From the NCBI GenBank assembly GCA_030018695.1, contig JASEHI010000027.1, forward strand, positions 1 through 32,854: 32,854 nucleotides of DNA. Direction: 5' to 3'. Source of the DNA: Anaerolineales bacterium (GTDB lineage Bacteria > Chloroflexota > Anaerolineae > Anaerolineales > Villigracilaceae). Under the pieces are notes generated by a model, which was not told the DNA's origin, did not search any database, and saw only the letters and a list, made by a program, of their open reading frames with translations. The position numbers and the translations under genes are program-made. This document shows, one piece after another, positions 1 through 7,800 of the stretch. Position 1 is the first letter of the stretch. Every line of letters begins with the position of its first letter.

Positions 1-163
1 GCGTTACGGATATTCATATCGCCCTTTGGTTGCGGAATGAATTCCGCGTTACGGATATTCATATCGCCCTTTGGTTGCGGAATGAATTCCGCGTTACGGA
101 AAGATTTTGTAGGGCGATATGAATATCACCCTTTGGTTGCGGAATGAATTCCGCGTTACGGAA
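1..163 (+). repeat. Tandem palindromic repeat, three copies
   Basis: Two identical 45-bp units lie head to tail (1-45 and 46-90), followed by a third, variant copy (91-100 plus 112-163). Each unit carries two short hairpins: one around GCGATATGAATATCGC-type sequence and one around GCGGAATGAATTCCGC (7-bp arms, 2-nt centre). A further copy lies in inverted orientation at 2504-2549, so this is a dispersed family and not only a local tandem. An ORF at 119-307 reads through the repeat and is not a credible gene. Confidence 0.9.
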
Positions 164-232
164 TTACCAAAGGCCCAAATTCAACCATCATCAATGGAAA
201 TTATAACATACGGCTTCGGCGACCATTTCCCT

Positions 233-261
233 TTGACGCAGGTCATCCTTGCATGTATAAT
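233..261 (+). promoter_or_regulatory. Sigma70-type promoter for the PATAN/GTPase operon
   Basis: TTGACG at 233-238 and TATAAT at 256-261 are separated by 17 bp, which is close to consensus in both boxes and spacing. The predicted transcription start is near 268, leaving a leader of about 50 nt before the ATG at 317. It sits just downstream of the palindromic repeats. Confidence 0.75.
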
Positions 262-316
262 CATTTCACCATCCAATCACTTTGGCCCCCACGGGGGCAC
301 TCTTTGAGGCCCGCAC

Positions 317-1132
317 ATGGCTCTTCGGGGCAACCTGCGCGATTTCAGCATTACCCAACTCCTGAACCTGGTCAACCTGGCTCGTAAAACCGGGACGCTT
401 TTCGTCGAAGGCCCCAGCGAGACAGCCCAGGTTTCTTTCCGCGACGGCAAGCTCGCCTATTCCCAGATCGGCCAGGAAGACAGCCGGCTGGCAACCATCC
501 TGCACAAAGCCAATAAACTAACCGCCGGCCAGTTCAAGATCATCCAACAACGCGCCGGCAACTTTAGCGATAAAGAGCTGGGACTGCTCTTGATCAACGC
601 TGGTTATGTTACCCAGGCAGATATCCTGGACAATCTTCAGCAGTATTTCACCGAGGTTGTCCGCCGCTTGTTCACCTGGGTGGAGGGCGTGTTCCATTTT
701 GATATTGAAACCCTGCCGCCTGCGGAGCGCATCAACGTCCGCCTCGACCTGGAAAACCTGATCATCGAAGGCTCACGTGCCTTGCGCGAGTGGGAGCAAC
801 TGCAGGATGAAATCCCCAGCCTGGACATGGCGCTTAAATTCGCCGACCGCCCGGGAGCCAACCTGCGGAAAGTCAACCTGAGCGTCGAGGAGTGGCGCGT
901 CGTCTCATACGTAAACCCAAGAAACACCATTCATCAGATCGCCAGCGCGACCAAGATGAACGATCTGGAAATCCGCCGCATCATCTATGGCCTTCTGCAA
1001 GCCGGCCTGGTAGAGATCATCCGCCCGGCGGGAGCGACGCGCCCGCCGCCTGTTCACGTCTTCCCCACTGAAGATAAAGATGAGCAAAAATCGCTCGTCA
1101 ACCGCTTGATCAACCGCATTCGTTCGCTATAA
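317..1132 (+). CDS. DUF4388 (PATAN) domain protein with C-terminal winged-helix-like region
   Basis: The 271-residue protein begins with a DUF4388/PATAN domain (about residues 1-115; it opens MALRGNLRDFSITQLLNLV and has the typical KTGTLFVE strand). PATAN domains are known as partners in bacterial two-component and GTPase signalling. Residues about 185-245 (LSVEEWRVVSYV followed by a helix ending in GLVEIIRP) look like a winged-helix or PATAN-associated helical module. No membrane segment or signal peptide is seen. The ATG at 317 follows GAGG at about 305 and the predicted promoter. The Ras-like GTPase gene starts 21 nt downstream, so the two are probably cotranscribed and functionally paired. 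An adaptor or effector role for the GTPase is an inference; the family assignment is firm. Confidence 0.87.
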   Translation: MALRGNLRDFSITQLLNLVNLARKTGTLFVEGPSETAQVSFRDGKLAYSQIGQEDSRLATILHKANKLTAGQFKIIQQRAGNFSDKELGLLLINAGYVTQADILDNLQQYFTEVVRRLFTWVEGVFHFDIETLPPAERINVRLDLENLIIEGSRALREWEQLQDEIPSLDMALKFADRPGANLRKVNLSVEEWRVVSYVNPRNTIHQIASATKMNDLEIRRIIYGLLQAGLVEIIRPAGATRPPPVHVFPTEDKDEQKSLVNRLINRIRSL

Positions 1133-1153
1133 CATCTCCAGAGGACAGCCATC

Positions 1154-1696
1154 ATGCAAACAGTCAAAATGGTCGTCACCGGCCCCTTTAATGCGGGAAA
1201 AACCGAGTTTATTTCCGCAGTGAGTGAAATTGACGTCGTCTCGACTGAACGGAAAATTTCCTCGATGGTCGAGAAATCGGTCAAAGAGGCGACGACAGTG
1301 GCCATGGATTTTGGCCGCATCACCGTAGATGAAGACCTGGTGCTTTACCTTTTCGGAACGCCCGGCCAGAAACGCTTCGACTTCATGTGGGAGATCCTCT
1401 CCGAAGGCATGTTGGGTTTTATTGTCATGGTGGATAGCACCCGCCCGGAGACCTTTCGCGAGGCGCGCTCCATCCTTGAAACCTTCAGAGCCTACGCGCC
1501 GACCCCTTACGTGGTGGCCGCCAATAAGCAGGATATGACAGATGCCTGGGAAATTGACGATATCCGCCATGCCCTGCGTTTGGATGCGAAGATCAAGCTC
1601 CTGCCTTGCACCGCCACCCAACGGGAACCAGTCAAGAGTGTATTGCTGGAACTTCTCTATAGTATTCTCGCTGAAATGGAGAGTGGAGAGAAGTAG
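1154..1696 (+). CDS. Ras-like small GTPase (bacterial MglA/Rup-type)
   Basis: This 180-residue protein is almost entirely a G domain. It shows the P loop GPFNAGKT (residues 10-17), a Thr-containing switch I (TTVAMDFG, 47-54), the DxxG-equivalent GTPGQ (68-72) and the base-specificity motif NKQD (124-127). The Asp normally found in the G3 motif is Thr (FGTPGQ), as in many prokaryotic Ras-like families. There is no C-terminal lipidation box and no fused effector. It is a nucleotide-dependent cytoplasmic switch. The PATAN gene directly upstream and the kinase and receiver genes downstream suggest a signalling role. No Roadblock/MglB-type GAP gene lies in the window, so the partner protein may be the PATAN protein (inference). 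The start ATG follows AGAGGA. Confidence 0.88.
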   Translation: MQTVKMVVTGPFNAGKTEFISAVSEIDVVSTERKISSMVEKSVKEATTVAMDFGRITVDEDLVLYLFGTPGQKRFDFMWEILSEGMLGFIVMVDSTRPETFREARSILETFRAYAPTPYVVAANKQDMTDAWEIDDIRHALRLDAKIKLLPCTATQREPVKSVLLELLYSILAEMESGEK

Positions 1697-1714
1697 CCTC
1701 TCCATATAGGCTAC
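1693..1714 (+). promoter_or_regulatory. Hairpin over the GTPase stop and the next gene's ribosome site
   Basis: GTAGCCT (1693-1699) and AGGCTAC (1708-1714) can pair as a 7-bp stem with an 8-nt loop. The stem covers the GTPase stop codon (1694-1696) and the AGG that would serve as ribosome binding site for the hydrolase at 1719. Translation through the GTPase end could open it, giving translational coupling. The complementarity is visible; the regulatory effect is inferred. Confidence 0.35.
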
Positions 1715-1718
1715 TACC

Positions 1719-2507
1719 ATGTCCTCTATCACCACCGATCAAGGCATTGTTCATTATGAGGTTTTCGGGCGCGGACAACCGGTTATCTTGCTTCACGGCT
1801 GGCTGGGCTCGTGGGGGCTATGGCAGGAAACGATGTCCCATCTCAGCCAGGGATATCGCAGCTACGCGCTGGATTTCTGGGGATTTGGCGAATCAGGCAA
1901 GAAACGCGAAAGTTACGCGATACAGGATTTTGTCAGTTTAGTAGATCAGTTCATGCATCTTCTTGGCATCCAACGTGCCCCGCTGGTTGGTCACAGCATG
2001 GGCGGCACGGTCGCCTTATCGCTTGCCATCCAACACCCGGGACGGGTCAGCCGGGTGGTCGTGGTCGGCTCGCCGATTGTCGGGTCTGCATTGGCCCCGG
2101 CGCTGAAGCTGTCCGGGCGACGGCGGATCGCCGCCATATTGTTCGAGCAAATGTGGGCCTTCCGCCTGGGAATGCGCATCGTCTCATCCTTTATCTGTAG
2201 AGATGCGCGTTTCCCTGAAATGATGGCTCGAGACCTCTCGCGCACCACCCTGGAGTCCTTTCTGTTCAGCATCGCTTCCCTGCATCGCACCGATCTGCGC
2301 CCGGGGTTGCCGAAAATACAAGTCCCGGTGCTGGGGATGTTCGGCAAGCGTGACAATATCGTCCATCCGATGCAATGGCAGCCGTTGAAGGAAGGCATTC
2401 CCCAGGCGCGCATCGAGCGCTTCCCTCAAGCCGGCCACTTCATCATGCTGGACGAACCGGATGCCTTCATGCACAAACTCAAGGAATTCCTGGACGAAAA
2501 GACGTAA
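1719..2507 (+). CDS. Alpha/beta hydrolase, catalytically complete
   Basis: The 262-residue single-domain alpha/beta hydrolase has the oxyanion motif HGW (26-28), the nucleophile elbow GHSMGG with Ser93, and an apparent acid/base pair at Asp212 (GKRDNIV) and His240 (GHFIMLDEP). A helical cap separates Ser93 and Asp212. No signal peptide is evident, so it is probably cytoplasmic. The substrate cannot be deduced. It closes the PATAN-GTPase transcription unit, 22 nt after the GTPase. Its stop codon TAA (2505-2507) lies inside a copy of the dispersed repeat that begins at 2504. A close paralogue of the same length at 11336 aligns without gaps over the first 96 residues but has lost the serine. Confidence 0.85.
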   Translation: MSSITTDQGIVHYEVFGRGQPVILLHGWLGSWGLWQETMSHLSQGYRSYALDFWGFGESGKKRESYAIQDFVSLVDQFMHLLGIQRAPLVGHSMGGTVALSLAIQHPGRVSRVVVVGSPIVGSALAPALKLSGRRRIAAILFEQMWAFRLGMRIVSSFICRDARFPEMMARDLSRTTLESFLFSIASLHRTDLRPGLPKIQVPVLGMFGKRDNIVHPMQWQPLKEGIPQARIERFPQAGHFIMLDEPDAFMHKLKEFLDEKT

Positions 2508-2549
2508 CGCGGAATTCATTCCGCAACCAAAGGGCGATATGAATATCGC
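2504..2549 (-). repeat. Inverted copy of the 45-bp palindromic repeat
   Basis: This 46-bp segment is the reverse complement of the unit found at 1-163 and contains the same two short hairpins. It includes the stop codon of the hydrolase gene. Together with the left-edge copies it brackets the three-gene PATAN-GTPase-hydrolase unit in inverted orientation. A smaller inverted pair, CACT...AGTG, follows at 2587-2605. Confidence 0.85.
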
Positions 2550-2637
2550 ACTACCGAGTAGGTGCTGCGCACAAAATCTTCGTGGTCACTGAGCCTGCCG
2601 AAGTGCGATTGTGATAGTTTTTCAAGAGTAATTCTTT

Positions 2638-3915
2638 ATGCTGAAGGCCATTTTACACGCAGCCCATTCGATCCCGCCGTTCAACGAGCCGGCGCGTGAT
2701 CTCAGGATCCAGAACAAGCCGCTCTGGCTCAACCAACGCGACTTGCTGGCGCCGTACACCAGCCGGGAACTCGAAATCCCGGCGGATGCGAACCTGCCGG
2801 CGATTAGCGAGCCGATGATCGTCTATCGGGATAACCTGTATTTCGATGAGGGCTACATCCGGGCTTTCATCCACGAAGCCAAACGCCGCAAGCGCGCCTG
2901 CCGCGCCGCATTCTCCGCCGACGATCCGGCCTTTCGCGAGCACGCTTTACCGCTTTCGGTCTCTTATACGCCGGCCGGAAACCTGTATCTTGCCGACTTG
3001 TGGTATTACCCCAACGGCCCTGCGGAGGATGCCGAGCCGCTGGTCATTGATTTACAGGCGCGTGAGATCGGTTATTATCACGTCCCGACCTATATGGCTT
3101 CCGAGTGCGGCGATCTGGTTTACCAGGTACCTTTGCGCGCGCTGATCGCCATTGATTGTTGGCTGCATGTCTTCTTCGCGGATATTGTCTTTGGCCTGTT
3201 TGCGCGTGGCGCGCGCTTCGAGGATCGTCTAAAACGGGATTTGGGCTATAAACTAAAAATCCTGGGCAAAGCGGCCTATGAGGGACGCCAATTGCTCGAA
3301 TGCTCCGAATTGGTCAAGATCGGTCATAACTGTGTGATTGACCCGCGCGCGGTTATCCATGGCCCGACGACCATCGGCGATAACGTCACGATCGGCGCCG
3401 GGGCAGTCATCGAAAACTGTATCGTCGGGAGCAATGTCAACATCTCGCAAGGCTGCCAGTTGATGCTCTCGGTCGTCGGGGATGGCACTTTCCTGCCCTT
3501 CCGCGCCTCGCTTTTCATGACCACCATCATGGAGAATGGCATGGTCGCCCAAAACACCTGCTTGCAGATGTGTGTCATCGGGCGAAATACCTTCATCGGC
3601 GCGGGAACAACGTTTACAGATTATAATTTGATCCCCAAGCCCATCCGCGCCCGGGACGGTAGCGATAAGCTGGCAAACGCCAACCGTCCAGTGCTGGGCG
3701 GCTGCGTGGGGCATAACTGTCGGATTGGGGCGGGGATGCTCATCTATCCGGCGCGCACCATCGAATCGGATGTCGTCCTGATCGCACGAGAAGGAACCCG
3801 CGTGATAGACCACGACATCCAGTATGAAGATAGCGACCACCATGGACTTGAAGAAGGCAGCCGTCATGTGCGCTTATATCCCCGCCGCGGAGAGTCGGAT
3901 TTGGTATCCTGGTAG
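2638..3915 (+). CDS. Left-handed beta-helix (hexapeptide-repeat) protein, transferase-like
   Basis: The 425-residue protein has an N-terminal region of about 215 residues that I do not recognise. It is followed by hexapeptide repeats from about residue 220 to 390 (IGHNCVIDPRAVI, IGDNVTIGAGAVI, IGRNTFIGAGTTF and others), the signature of left-handed parallel beta-helix acyl- or nucleotidyl-transferases. An insertion of about 20 residues (PIRARDGSDKLANANRPV) interrupts the helix near residue 340, possibly as an active-site loop. No membrane segment is clear. The start ATG follows AAGAG with 9-nt spacing. The response regulator begins 13 nt after its stop, so it may belong to the same transcript as the kinase system. 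Substrate and reaction are unknown. Confidence 0.7.
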   Translation: MLKAILHAAHSIPPFNEPARDLRIQNKPLWLNQRDLLAPYTSRELEIPADANLPAISEPMIVYRDNLYFDEGYIRAFIHEAKRRKRACRAAFSADDPAFREHALPLSVSYTPAGNLYLADLWYYPNGPAEDAEPLVIDLQAREIGYYHVPTYMASECGDLVYQVPLRALIAIDCWLHVFFADIVFGLFARGARFEDRLKRDLGYKLKILGKAAYEGRQLLECSELVKIGHNCVIDPRAVIHGPTTIGDNVTIGAGAVIENCIVGSNVNISQGCQLMLSVVGDGTFLPFRASLFMTTIMENGMVAQNTCLQMCVIGRNTFIGAGTTFTDYNLIPKPIRARDGSDKLANANRPVLGGCVGHNCRIGAGMLIYPARTIESDVVLIAREGTRVIDHDIQYEDSDHHGLEEGSRHVRLYPRRGESDLVSW

Positions 3916-3928
3916 GTAGGAGGCTGAC

Positions 3929-4837
3929 ATGGGAAAAGAACGCCTGTTGATCGTCGAAGATGACGCCGACATCTCGAACATGCTGAAAATCTATTTCACC
4001 GGCCTGGGATTCGACGTGGATGTGGCTTGGCGCGGCGCCGATGCGCTCGAAAAAACGCGCCAGGTGCTGCCGCATCTGATCGTGCTGGACATTATGTTGC
4101 CGGATATTGACGGCTATGAAGTATGCCGCACCCTGCGCACCAACACGCGCACCAGCCACATCCCGGTCATCTTTCTCACCCAGAAGGGCGAGCGCAGCGA
4201 CCGTCTGCAAGGGCTGGAATTGGGCGCAGATGACTACATCACCAAGCCGTTCGACATCGAAGAACTCAAACTGCGTGTCCAGGGCGCCATCCGCCGCTCT
4301 GAACGTGAAAGTCTGACCGACCCGTGTTCCGGCCTCCCCGCTGGCCAGTTGATCGAGGAACAGCTCCGCCGCACGATCCGCGCCGACGGGTGGGCCTACA
4401 TGGACATCCGGATCAATTATTTCGATCAATTCAAAGAAGTATATGGCTTCATCGCCGGAGACGACCTCCTTCGCTTTACAGCCATGCTCATCGGCGAGGT
4501 GGTGGATGAACTTGGCTCGCCAGGCGATTTTATCGGCCACACGGGCGGCGATAACTTTATCATCGTAACCAGCGAGAACTCCGCGGCGAACATCCGTCGG
4601 CGGCTCATGGAACGTTTTGGCGAAAAAGCGCAGACCCATTACAACTTCATGGATCGGCAGCAAGGCTACATCATGGCCGCCACCCCGGATGGCCGGATGG
4701 AAAATACCCCGCTGATGAAATTGGCGATTGGCGTCGTCACGCCCAAAATGCAACCCTTCGCCGACATTCGCGAGATCACCGAAGCGGCGGCCGAGATGCG
4801 CAGACAAGATACGGCTGGCAACGTATCCAAAGGATAG
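3929..4837 (+). CDS. Response regulator: receiver plus degenerate GGDEF domain
   Basis: The 302-residue protein has a canonical receiver domain: acidic pair Asp11/Asp12, phosphoacceptor Asp54 (LIVLDIMLP), Thr84 and Lys106 (TKPF). From about residue 125 to 250 it has a GGDEF-like fold. The signature reads GGDNF (206-210), preceded by HT where RY is usual, and the metal-binding DID..FK..N region is altered and shortened. The family makes cyclic di-GMP through the GGDEF loop. Loss of the Glu and of the upstream ligands suggests that this copy binds nucleotide or protein instead of acting as a cyclase (inference). It lies 8 nt upstream of the giant kinase gene and is a likely phosphorylation target. 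AGGAGG precedes the ATG. Confidence 0.86.
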   Translation: MGKERLLIVEDDADISNMLKIYFTGLGFDVDVAWRGADALEKTRQVLPHLIVLDIMLPDIDGYEVCRTLRTNTRTSHIPVIFLTQKGERSDRLQGLELGADDYITKPFDIEELKLRVQGAIRRSERESLTDPCSGLPAGQLIEEQLRRTIRADGWAYMDIRINYFDQFKEVYGFIAGDDLLRFTAMLIGEVVDELGSPGDFIGHTGGDNFIIVTSENSAANIRRRLMERFGEKAQTHYNFMDRQQGYIMAATPDGRMENTPLMKLAIGVVTPKMQPFADIREITEAAAEMRRQDTAGNVSKG

Positions 4838-4845
4838 CGTTTTAG

Positions 4846-7800
4846 ATGTTACCAGGGCAGTCGGCGCTCCTGGGGATTGGCTTGCTCCTGACCGGGCTGG
4901 TCTTCGTTCTCCTGGTCGGGGCTTTACTGCGCTTCCTCCCCAGGCTGCGCCCTCCCCAAGCCTCAACCGCCCGCCTGCCTGTGGCGGTAGACCTGCCGTT
5001 ACACAATCATGCCATTCTGGTAGTGCGTTCAGGCGGGAGAGTGGAGTATGTAAACCCGACCGCGCAGGGGTGGTTCGAGTTACGCCAGGAGGAACAGCCT
5101 AACCTGGAGGCGCTGGCGCGGCGTATTCAACCCGGCGAAGACCTATTGAAACTGTGCGCGGCCGAGGGGTGGGCCCGCTTTTCTCTCAACGGGCGACCGC
5201 TGGAGGGCGTCTCTTATCAGCTCCCCGGCCAGCCGCCAGCCATGCTTGTCTCACTCCAGCGGCCGAACCTGCCTTCCAGCCTGGCGGCTGAAGGCGAAGA
5301 TACTTACGGCCCAATGCTTGGAATTTTAACCGAATTCAGCCAGGCTGTCGCCGCCAAATCGGGCCTCCCGGCCACCCTGAAAGCCATCCTGGAGAACGTG
5401 GAACGACTGATCCCGGCCGACCTGCTGGAGATCAAGGTCTGGAACGCGGAAGAAGGGCGACTCCTTCCATACTACCTCCGCCCGGGCCCCGGGGGTGAAC
5501 GCCGCCTCGAAACCGACATCTCGCTGCTTCCGGCTGGCTACACGGCTCATCTAGTCGAAAAGCGCCAGGCCTTCTTCATCCCCGATTGCCAGACATACGC
5601 CGAAATACCCTGCCAGACACAAGGGCAGATGAAGCCAATCCGGTCGTATATCGGCCTGCCGCTATTGGCCGGCGGAGAGTTGACTGGTACGCTGGAGGCT
5701 GGGCTGACCACTGACGAGTCCTACACCTCCACAGACCTGGAAATTCTGCAATTCATTGCCGGGCAGGCCTGCACGGCTATCCGGAATGCTGTCATCCTCG
5801 AAGCGGAGCATCAGCAAACAGCAGAATCAGGCGGGTTGGCGGATCTGGCCCGGGCGATCAGCTCGGCGCGCGAGCTAAAAGAACTTTTCGGGCAACTGGT
5901 GCAAAGCATCGCGCCGCTTTTCGAGGTCGAGATCCTTGGGTTTTTGATCTACAACGAAAACCGCCTGGCTTTAGAAGCCCAGGCGCCATTCATTGGCCTG
6001 CCAGCCCAATTCATCGAACTCTACCGTGTCCCGATCCCTACAGACAGCCCGGCGGAAGGATACTTGCTGAAACAAGATCTGCTGGCGACCCAGAATGCCG
6101 CCGAGGACGAAAGATGGCGCGAACTGGGCTTCCAGGATCTTGCCCGCGCCGCCAGCATGCGCGAAACGGTCCTCGTGCCACTCGTCTCGGCCGGACGTTC
6201 ACTCGGTTATTTGCAAGCCTCCAACCACCGTCAGCCAGAGACGCCTTTCTCTAACCAGGAAATCCGCCGGTTGAATATCGTCGCCAACCAGGCCGCGGCG
6301 ATCATTGACAACGTCACCCTGGTACAACAGTCCCGCCAACGCGCCTTGCGCTCCGAGGCTCTTTGGCGGATTGCCAGCCTGGCCAGCTCTTCAGCGAACC
6401 TGGACGAGGTGCTGCGTTACGCCCTCCAGGTACTGGCTCGCCTGCTCCAGGCGGACATGGCGGCGGTCTTTCTGCTCGAAGAACCGAGCGGCGTCCTGCG
6501 CCTGCACGTAGGATCGCTATGGGGCGTTTCATCTGAGATTGCCGAGCCGCTTTCCCGCCTTTTCGTGGATGAGCCGCAACTGCGCTCAACGGTCTTCGGC
6601 AGCCGGCGGGCGTTCCTCTCCGGCCATCTCTCGAAAGACAAACGCGTGCTGGCTGTCTACCGTCCGCTGATCGAAAAATTAGGCGTTGAATCATGCATGG
6701 TCGTCCCTTTGGTGGTGCAAGAACGCGGCATCGGCGAGCTGATGATCGGCAGCCGGAAGTTACATTTCTTCGATAATTACGACCTGCAGGTGGTATCCAC
6801 AGCCGCCAGCCAATTAGCGGTGGCGGTGGAAGGCGCGACCCTGATGGCGCAAACCGACGAGAGTCTGCGCCGGCGGATTGACCACCTGACCGCCTTGAAT
6901 CGCATCAGCCGTGAGTTGAACAGCGCCCTGGAATTGGATCGCATCCTTCAGGTGGTATATGACGAGTGCCTGCGGACGACGCACGCCGATTGCGGCGAGA
7001 TCCTCCTAATTGATGAAAATGTTCATGCTGGCGCCGAGCCGCGCATCACCAGCTATGCGGGCGAGGCCCCCGGCGACAGGCTGCTGCCGCTCGAGAAGGC
7101 CATGCTCGAACACGGCAAACCGATCCTCGTCTCCAATTTCAGCCAGAGTGAATACCCTCCCGCGCATGACGGGATACAATCCGCATTGATCGTCCCGGTC
7201 GCATATCAGGAAAAAACGAGCGGCTTGATTCACCTGCACTCCAGGTCGCCCGACCATTTTGACGAAACCGCCGTCGAGATCATCCAATCGCTGGCGGTTC
7301 AAACAGCCATCGCGCGCGACAATATCCTGCGCGCGCAGGAACAGCGGCGGCAGAGCGAGTTGCTTCGCCGCCGCGCCGACAGCCTGGCGAAACTATTCGA
7401 GACGACACGCAATCTGCCTGCGGAAGGACCGCTCGAAGCGTCGCTTGAATCGCTGGCAGGCGCGATCCAGGAAGCCACCCCCTTCCAGATGGTGCTGATC
7501 AGCATAATCGAAGCAGAGACTGGCTTGCAACGCCGGATCACCGGGGTGGGCATCCCGCCCGAGACCTTGAAAAAGCTCAAGGCGCACCAACAGCCCTGGT
7601 TTGAACTGGAGCGATTGCTCCGCCCGGAGTTCAGGGTTGGTAAGGCATATTTCATCCCGCACGACCAGTCGCCGGTCGTCTCCGCGGAGATCGAATTTTC
7701 GACCCTGCTGGCTGAACAAACCACACATTCGCCCAATGCCTGGCATCCAGATGATGCACTTATCTTCCCCCTGCACGATTCCCAGGGCAAGCCAATCGGC

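Noticed and set aside
1..163. CRISPR-like direct repeats at the left edge
   Set aside because: The repeats abut without unique spacers, are internally palindromic, and recur inverted at 2504; no cas gene is present.
119..307. Plus-strand ORF of 62 codons
   Set aside because: It is read through the repeat and the promoter, has no ribosome site and no recognisable protein pattern.
1127..1735. Minus-strand ORF of 202 codons
   Set aside because: It is the antisense shadow of the Ras-like GTPase, whose motifs are complete on the plus strand.
3740..4966. Minus-strand ORF of 408 codons
   Set aside because: It lies opposite the receiver/GGDEF gene and spans three plus-strand genes; composition reflects high GC and no family is recognised.
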